From NCBI GenBank assembly GCA_949592205.1, contig CATIUR010000006.1:11673001-11737000 (forward strand): a DNA stretch of 64,000 nt, written 5' to 3'. Shown here piece by piece: positions 57,932 through 64,000 of this stretch. The notes beneath the pieces were generated by a model. The model did not search any database. It was not told the DNA's origin and saw only the letters and a program-made list of their open reading frames with translations. Position numbers and translations under genes: made by a program. This DNA comes from Helichrysum umbraculigerum (Eukaryota; Streptophyta; Magnoliopsida; Asterales; Asteraceae). How positions within the stretch are numbered: the stretch's first letter is position 1; the number at the start of each line of letters is the position of its first letter.

Positions 57932-59120
57932 CTGAAAAACATAGTAAACTGTCAACATTGAATGTTGAGTGAATTCACAGGTTTAGTGTGATTATAGTAA
58001 ATCAAGTTTTTGTATAAATCATTCATGTACACAAACATAATATTTATATGTAAGTAGGAAACACAAGTATTCTAATTAAAGAAAACATTTCCTAAATATG
58101 TAAGAATGTCATTCTTACAATAATAATAGCAGTGTAGGAAACACAAGTTTAATCATAAACATTTCCTAGCAAGTAGTTGCAGGATATACAGGTTTATCAA
58201 ATAAGTAAACATATCCATTTCAATAGTTAAGGAAAATCAGGTTTAGCAATCAAGCAAACATTTTCCAACAGATAGTTAACAGGAATACAAGTTTAACAAT
58301 AAGGTAAACATTCCAATAATAGTTGTTGCAGGAAATACAGGTTTATCAATCAAGTAAACATTTCCTATAAATAGTTGTTTTGTGGGAAACCAAGTTTAAC
58401 CATTTAAGGTAAACGTTTCCTAGTAATAGTCTCTCAAGGAACACCTGTCCTATTAGTCATCACAGGGAATACCCTTCCCAAATCAAATTGTTGTTTAGTT
58501 GTTTAGTTGTAAATGTGGGAAATATAGACTATAATCCCTCCAAGGTGAGCTAAACCTTTAGAGTTAAAGTAACGACACTAGTACTATAACCAAACCACGA
58601 CTAGTTGTTTTGTTGTTGCCTCAGTAACATCTTAAGTATACACTCCTCGTTACGACTATCGTCGATGTGGTTGGAATGACCAACGAGTAATATCCTGGGA
58701 GGGTTGTCAAATCGATAGTACTATCTGTATACTCAGTGGCTAGAGTCACCTAGCTAATGGTTATAGGTTGCAAGCACTGGGACTTATGTGCACTACAACT
58801 ACCTCGCGTAAACCTAGGATCGTACCAAGATCTGCTGTCTTATTCCCAAATGTTGTGAAAACGTTTCATATAATTAATTCCAGTTAATTCAATATGAAAA
58901 CATTTTATAGAAATAGTTCAAGTTCAACAATATAATATGAACACCTTTAATATTAACAATCCAAGTTTAATAGCATGAATATGATCATGTTAATCAGTTC
59001 ACGTAATAGCATGCAACACAATACAATAAAGCATATAGCATGTTATCACATTGTACTATGTTTTCCACCCCTGGTTTTAAAAGCATTTAAAACAATAAAA
59101 GTTAGGGGCTGTGAACTCAC
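57932..59120 (-). other. Predicted leader intron with dyad repeats, copy D
   Basis: GCAAACA|GTGAGTTCACAG at 59120 to TTTTTCAG|GG ending 57932 in RNA sense. AGGAAA/TTTCCT dyad units at about 58060-58440 (plus-strand reading) parallel those of copy C with small indels that keep the arms. Confidence 0.5.
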
Positions 59121-59763
59121 TGTTTGCAAGTCTTCAGCAAAATAAAGCTAACCAAACAATCCAAGCGCGTCCTCAAATACCTAGACGCAAATAATAATAC
59201 TTGTATAAGTATGTGGATTATTTGTTAAATTGAAATGTTTATAATATTTCAGTTGCTGGTGAGGTTTGCGTTTCAATTAGTCGTTAAGTTCAAGTATGTA
59301 TATTTATATACATATTAGTTGAATATATATATTCTAATATATATATTAGTTGTCGTCATTGTTAATATCCATAGATATAAATGTAGTTGTCATTGTTGTC
59401 GATTATGTTTTCAAAACATAATTATAATAGTTATTTAAAATAACTTTGTTATATCGACTATATATATATAAATACACTTGAATAAGTTTTGTATTTATTT
59501 AAATATATAATTTGTTGCGAATGAAACTTTGTTGTCGTTTATAGTTTGTACTAGATAATTAAATCGTTCCATTTTATATGTCTCGTTATAGATATATTGT
59601 CCGTTCGTTTGTATATATATATGTTTTGTAATTGTCTCGAAGTTTTGTCGTGTCCAAAATGTCCCTAAGTCTTGTACAAATATAGTTGTCATTTATTAAT
59701 TTGGTTATAACTTGTTCTTGTAAATACCAGATTACGTTACTGAACTTTCGGATCTTTGAAGAA

Positions 59764-59930
59764 TGACGCGATCGGGTGAAGAAGTCACGCGATCGGGGCA
59801 ACAAGGGTTTTCACGCGATCGGTTGAAGTGTGGAAAAAGTGACGTGATCGGCTCAAAAGGTTTTATCACGCGATCGCGTGATATGGTTTTCGAAAAACAC
59901 TGAATTTACTCATAAAATGACGCGATCGCG
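59764..59930. promoter_or_regulatory. GCGATCGC palindrome cluster, copy D LTR
   Basis: Six ACGCGATCG-type words; two are extended perfect palindromes, CACGCGATCGCGTG (about 59867) and GACGCGATCGCGTC (about 59919). The base composition differs sharply from the AT-rich surroundings. Confidence 0.6.
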
Positions 59931-61284
59931 TCATTTTGAAATGGTACTGCTCATCTTCGTGTTCATCAGCTCTGTACGAAACCAATTACCATTTTTATGT
60001 ATTTTAACACCATTTTAACGTGTTCTAAGTTACATACAACCATTATAACAACATAATAACGCATTATAACAAGTTTTTAACAACAATCATCAACAAAATC
60101 ATAAATTTAAGAAATTTATATAAATGAAGAAAATTGGTAAAAATCCTCACAATGATGTTTAAGGTGGAGATGATGACGATTCTGTGATGAAAATGATGAT
60201 TTCTGATGTTGATGATGATAATGATGAACGATGATGATAATGAAGATCAAGAGACCATTTTGTTGTGGTTTTGATTTGTGTGATTTTTGTGAAGAGAGTG
60301 AAGGGTGATGAAGATGAAAATGTGTTGTCTCCTGCTTATTTGCTTCCTTCTGCTTCTTCCAGTACACGCACAAACCACAGAGAGCAAGAAAATGAAGTGA
60401 AGTGTTGTGTGTGAATTTTGAAGATCAAAATTATAGGTGAGATGTATTATTGGAGATGGCAATTTCAAACGGGAGTATGGAGGGTGCGAAGTTTGTTCCC
60501 CAGATATTTTAGTTTGTGCAATATTGGTAGTTTTTAGCCCGTTAATTTCGTATACGGGTATAATTTGTGGTACTTTATGTATAATAAAATTTTGCGTTAT
60601 GTTTCTCTATATCTCAGATTTAGAACTTTGAAATCGAAATGTGAAATACTTTGTTACAAGTATCATTAAAATTGTTTACAGTAAAATTTCTGTATAGTCA
60701 AAAATGCGTGCCAGATTTCAGTAAAATTTGGAAATCATATTTTGAGGTAATGTTCTATACATTAAAACAGTAACTTACGAAATAATACTTTTATTATTTG
60801 GAACCTCTAGGCGCGTTTTAAAATTGTTTCTGTTCGTATTACGCGTACTAAAAATCGTCTAAATATTTCGTTTTCTTTTCGTTGTAATACTTTTATATAA
60901 TAATTTCAAACTAAAAATTATTCAAAAGTATATTGAAGTTCATTTCGGAACTTTATTATTCGCGATTAATACGTTTATTATTAAAACGTATAATTTGTTA
61001 TATTATATCAATAATATCATTATAGAATAGTTGTAATTAATAATTTTCGAATTATTAATTATTTTGTATCACCAATGTTATTGTATTCCATTCGTATTGT
61101 TTGATATATTTATTTCGTACGTAATTATATATATACACATATAACTATCAAATATATCACATAACACGTAGTAAGTTACACAGAACTTATACACAAAATA
61201 GTTTGAATTCACTTAATCAGGGAATTACTCTAGGTAATGCATGAAATTAGGCTAAGTAAATACCCTAATTGGAGGATTGTCACA

Positions 61285-61320
61285 TTCTCCCCCTGTTAGC
61301 GAAATCTCGTCCCGAGATTT
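61285..61320 (-). other. Copy D stem-loop and polypurine tract
   Basis: AAATCTCG/CGAGATTT, 3-base loop (61302-61320), overlapping the pol stop (61319-61321); the tract CAGGGGGAGAA-like sequence leads to the LTR. Confidence 0.75.
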
Positions 61321-64000
61321 AATTTGTATTATTCGTGTCGGTCGCTTGTTCAAATAGGTGAGGGTACTTCTTTCTTATCTCATCCTCACGTTCCCAAGTA
61401 AACTCTGGGCCATGCTTCGAATTCCATCGAACCTTGACAAGTTTGATTCGTTTGTTTCTCAGTCTTTGTGTTTTCGTATCAGCTATTTCGATTGGTTCCT
61501 CCACAAAGTTAAGCTTTGAGTTTATGAAGACTTCTTCAGGAGGTATGATTAATGTTTCGTCGGAAAGACACTTCTTCAAATTACACACATGAAAAGTGTC
61601 GTGAATACTACTAAGCTCTTGTGGTAGTTTGAGTTTATAAGCAACAGGACCAATCCTCGCAAGGATCTCAAAAGGTCCAACATATCGTGGGTTCAGTTTT
61701 CCTCGTTTGCCAAATCGTGCTATCCCTTTCCAAGGCGATACTTTGAGTAGAACCTTATCTCCTACTTGAAACTCAAGAGGTTTACGGCGGTTATCGGCGT
61801 AACTCTTTTGTCTATCTCTTGCAGCTTTCAATCGGTTAAGCACTTGAGATATTTTGTCTGTGGTTTCTTGGACAAGTTCGGGTCCAGATAGTTGTCTGTC
61901 ATCCAACTCTGCCCAACAGAGTGGAGATCTGCACTTGCGTCCATACAACGCTTCAAACGGTGCCATCTGTATACTGGTGTGATAACTATTGTTGTAGGAG
62001 AACTCAGCTAATGGGAGATGAGTATCCCAATTTCCTCCAAAGTCAATCACACATGCTCGTAATAAATCTTCGAGCGTTTGAATCGTTCGTTCACTCTGGC
62101 CATCGGTTTGCGGATGATAGGCCGTACTCATGTCTAGTCGAGTACCTAGGGCCTGTTGTAGCGTTTGCCAGAAACGAGATGTGAATATGCTATCTCTATC
62201 AGATATAATTGACAATGGCACACCGTGCCGAGAAACGACTTCTTTGATATAGATCTTAGCCAGTTTCTCTAATTTGTCAGTCTCTTTGAAAGCAATAAAG
62301 TGGGCTGATTTTGTCAGTCTATCGACAATCACCCATATTGAATCAACTCCAGTTGATGTCTTTGGTAACTTTGTGATGAAATCCATCGTTATGTGTTCCC
62401 ATTTCCATTGTGGCATCACTGGTTGTTGCAAAAGTCCTGAAGGTTTTTGATACTCAACCTTGACCTTTGAACAAGTTAGACATTTGCTGACATAAGTAGC
62501 GATGTCTCTCTTCATATTAGGCCACCAATAGAAACCTTTCACATCTTGGTACATCTTGTCTGCACCAGGATGAATCGAGTAGTTGGACTTGTGAGCTTCG
62601 TCCAATATCAGCTTACGAAGTTCATCGTCGCACGGTACCCAAATTCGATTCATGAAGTATAAAACTCCATTCTCTTTTGTTTCAAGCTGTTTCTCAATTC
62701 TTTTCAGGGATTCGTCTTTCATGCGTTCAGCGGTGAAAGCTAATTGTTGCGCATCGCGAATTTGAGAAATGAGATTCGAGTGAATTGTTAACACTAAGGC
62801 TCGAACTCTGCGAGGCTTAACGTTCTCTTTACGACTTAAGGCATCTGCTACTACATTAGCCTTGCCCGGATGGTATTTAATCTCACAGTCGTAATCATTC
62901 AATAATTCGACCCAACGTCTCTGTCTCATGTTGAGTTCTTTCTGGTTGAATATGTGTTGTAGACTCTTGTGGTCAGTGAAGATCGTACACTTTGTGCCAT
63001 ATAAATAGTGTCTCCAAATTTTCAATGCAAAAACAATTGCTCCCAACTCTAAGTCATGAGTCGTATAGTTCTTCTCGTGAATCTTCAATTGACGAGATGC
63101 ATAAGCAATAACTTTGTCGTTTTGCATGAGAACATATCCTAATCCTTGATGTGAGGCATCACAATAAACAATGAAGTTCTCTGTTCCCTCAGGTAAGGAT
63201 AGGATCGGTGCGGTGCTCAACTTTTGTTTCAACAGTTGGAAGGCGTTTTCTTGTTTCACTCCCCATTCGAATTTCTTATCCTTCTGCGTTAAGGTGGTGA
63301 GTGACTGGGCTATCTTTGAAAAGTTCTCTATAAATCGTCGATAATAGCCAGCCAAACCAAGAAATTGTCGAATTTCTGTGGGAGTTTCCGGTGCTTTCCA
63401 GTTCTTAATCGCCTCTATCTTGGATGGGTCCACATGAATTCCCTTATCATTGATCACATGACCTAGGAATTGAACCTCTCTAATCCAAAATTCGCATTTG
63501 GAGAACTTAGCATACAGCTTCTCGTTCTCAAGTAGTTGAAGAATAAGTTTCAAATGCTGTTCGTGATCCTCTTTCGTCTTTGAGTAAATTAAAATATCGT
63601 CAATGAACACAATGACAAACTTATCTAAGTAAGGTTTGCACACTCGGTTCATGAGATCCATGAATACTGCCGGCGCGTTAGTCAATCCAAACGGCATGAC
63701 TAGGAACTCATAATGTCCATAACGAGTCCTAAACGCTGTCTTTGGCACATCCTCTTCTCGAACCTTCAGTTGATGATAACCAGAACGCAGATCGATCTTT
63801 GAGTAGTAACTTGATCCTTGTAGCTGATCAAATAGATCGTCTATGCGTGGTAACGGATATCGGTTCTTAATAGTCACTTTATTCAACTCTCTGTAGTCAA
63901 TACACATCCTCATAGATCCATCCTTTTTCTTTACAAACAAAACCGGAGCTCCCCAAGGTGAAAAGCTCGGTCGGATGAATCCTAAGTCTAAAAGCTCTTG
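61319..64000 (-). CDS. Tekay copy D Pol (RT, RNase H, integrase, chromodomain), partial
   Basis: Open from the window edge to the stop at 61319, about 893 codons visible. The N-terminal part (rest of RT, protease, Gag) is outside. It shows: RT with SPWGAPVLFVKKKDGS, IDYRELNKVTIKNRYPLP and palm FIDDILIYS; RNase H YCDASHQGLG and the ADALSRK tail; integrase finger (HKSNYSIHPG to CLTC) and catalytic D (MDFITKLP), D (ISDRDSIF) and E (GQSERTIQ); GPF-type region (NPRYVGPFEIL); chromodomain-like KLVKVRWN and EFTWEREDEI. There is no stop or frameshift in the visible part and all catalytic residues are present, so this copy could still supply Pol, for example to gag-only relatives. Confidence 0.93.
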   Translation of the reverse strand, partial: QELLDLGFIRPSFSPWGAPVLFVKKKDGSMRMCIDYRELNKVTIKNRYPLPRIDDLFDQLQGSSYYSKIDLRSGYHQLKVREEDVPKTAFRTRYGHYEFLVMPFGLTNAPAVFMDLMNRVCKPYLDKFVIVFIDDILIYSKTKEDHEQHLKLILQLLENEKLYAKFSKCEFWIREVQFLGHVINDKGIHVDPSKIEAIKNWKAPETPTEIRQFLGLAGYYRRFIENFSKIAQSLTTLTQKDKKFEWGVKQENAFQLLKQKLSTAPILSLPEGTENFIVYCDASHQGLGYVLMQNDKVIAYASRQLKIHEKNYTTHDLELGAIVFALKIWRHYLYGTKCTIFTDHKSLQHIFNQKELNMRQRRWVELLNDYDCEIKYHPGKANVVADALSRKENVKPRRVRALVLTIHSNLISQIRDAQQLAFTAERMKDESLKRIEKQLETKENGVLYFMNRIWVPCDDELRKLILDEAHKSNYSIHPGADKMYQDVKGFYWWPNMKRDIATYVSKCLTCSKVKVEYQKPSGLLQQPVMPQWKWEHITMDFITKLPKTSTGVDSIWVIVDRLTKSAHFIAFKETDKLEKLAKIYIKEVVSRHGVPLSIISDRDSIFTSRFWQTLQQALGTRLDMSTAYHPQTDGQSERTIQTLEDLLRACVIDFGGNWDTHLPLAEFSYNNSYHTSIQMAPFEALYGRKCRSPLCWAELDDRQLSGPELVQETTDKISQVLNRLKAARDRQKSYADNRRKPLEFQVGDKVLLKVSPWKGIARFGKRGKLNPRYVGPFEILARIGPVAYKLKLPQELSSIHDTFHVCNLKKCLSDETLIIPPEEVFINSKLNFVEEPIEIADTKTQRLRNKRIKLVKVRWNSKHGPEFTWEREDEIRKKYPHLFEQATDTNNTN

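Larger units (their letters stand above)
57530..61284 (-). repeat. Tekay copy D 3' LTR
   Basis: 3755 bp. Close to the copy C LTR over most of its length, but about 59690-60110 is unrelated to the matching part of C and carries GCGATCGC words instead. Confidence 0.88.
57530..64000 (-). mobile_element. Tekay copy D, nested in copy C gag, runs off window
   Basis: 3' LTR 57530-61284, then stem-loop, polypurine tract and an open pol frame to the window edge. It starts directly in codon sequence of copy C gag with no primer site between, so it is an insertion, not the 5' LTR of copy C. Candidate target duplication GCACT at 57525-57529; the other side is not visible. Confidence 0.88.

Noticed and set aside
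49705..61284. One complete Tekay element with LTRs at 49705 and 57530
   Set aside because: The second LTR abuts gag codons with no primer site or gag start, and the two LTRs differ by cassette and indels. Nested insertion fits better.

Overview
The window is plant nuclear DNA, an intergenic retrotransposon nest with one ordinary host gene. The evidence is Ty3/gypsy elements of the Athila and Tekay (Del, chromodomain) lineages, Copia-type LTRs with initiator-Met primer sites, a Mutator-type MITE, a CACTA end, and an intron-containing cytochrome P450 that resembles CYP706. A eudicot is likely; Asteraceae is my guess from the look of the elements and is not proven here.

Layout. (1) 1-23678 is an old non-coding Copia-type element (A) broken twice. 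A 3.2-kb Tekay-type solo LTR (342-13566, target duplication ATAAC) was itself later hit by a young gag-pol element, Athila-1 (786-10774, minus strand, target duplication AAATT). A second Athila-type element, Athila-2 (14071-22979, minus strand, target duplication CGCGT), lies in the same host element. Athila-2 has no gag-pol; it carries an ATHILA ORF-1-like gene and a 404-residue ORF I cannot name. (2) 23679-27300 holds a MITE, a decayed plant transposase-type gene fragment and a second non-coding Copia-type element (B). (3) 28583-30412 is an intact two-exon P450 gene on the minus strand, the only convincing host gene. (4) 31890-38780 holds a MULE-type MITE, a CACTA end, a ~380-bp tandem repeat derived from it, a foldback element set in a TA microsatellite and a 2.5-kb solo LTR. 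(5) 38781-64000 is a truncated Copia 5' end, then an old minus-strand chromodomain gypsy element. Into that are nested a very young gag-only element (40440-47911) and Tekay copy C (49705 onward). Copy C is in turn broken inside its gag by copy D of the same family, which runs off the window.

Working together. Most of the biology is regulatory and RNA architecture of the elements. Nearly every LTR family here carries its own short CpG-rich palindromic word in a small cluster. In the Athila-2, Copia, element B and old gypsy LTRs the cluster sits just upstream of a TATA box; in Tekay LTRs it sits in the leader. Tekay copies C and D share most of their LTR but carry different palindrome cassettes. 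Tekay LTRs also keep a predicted leader intron filled with small dyads, and a stem-loop beside the polypurine tract. Athila-1 (gag-pol, no ORF-1) and Athila-2 (ORF-1 plus unknown ORF, no gag-pol) share primer site type, termini, palindrome and a set of 3' hairpins whose stems covary, so they look like complementary halves of one system.

All boundaries and difference counts were read by eye from the sequence; no alignment or database search was run.
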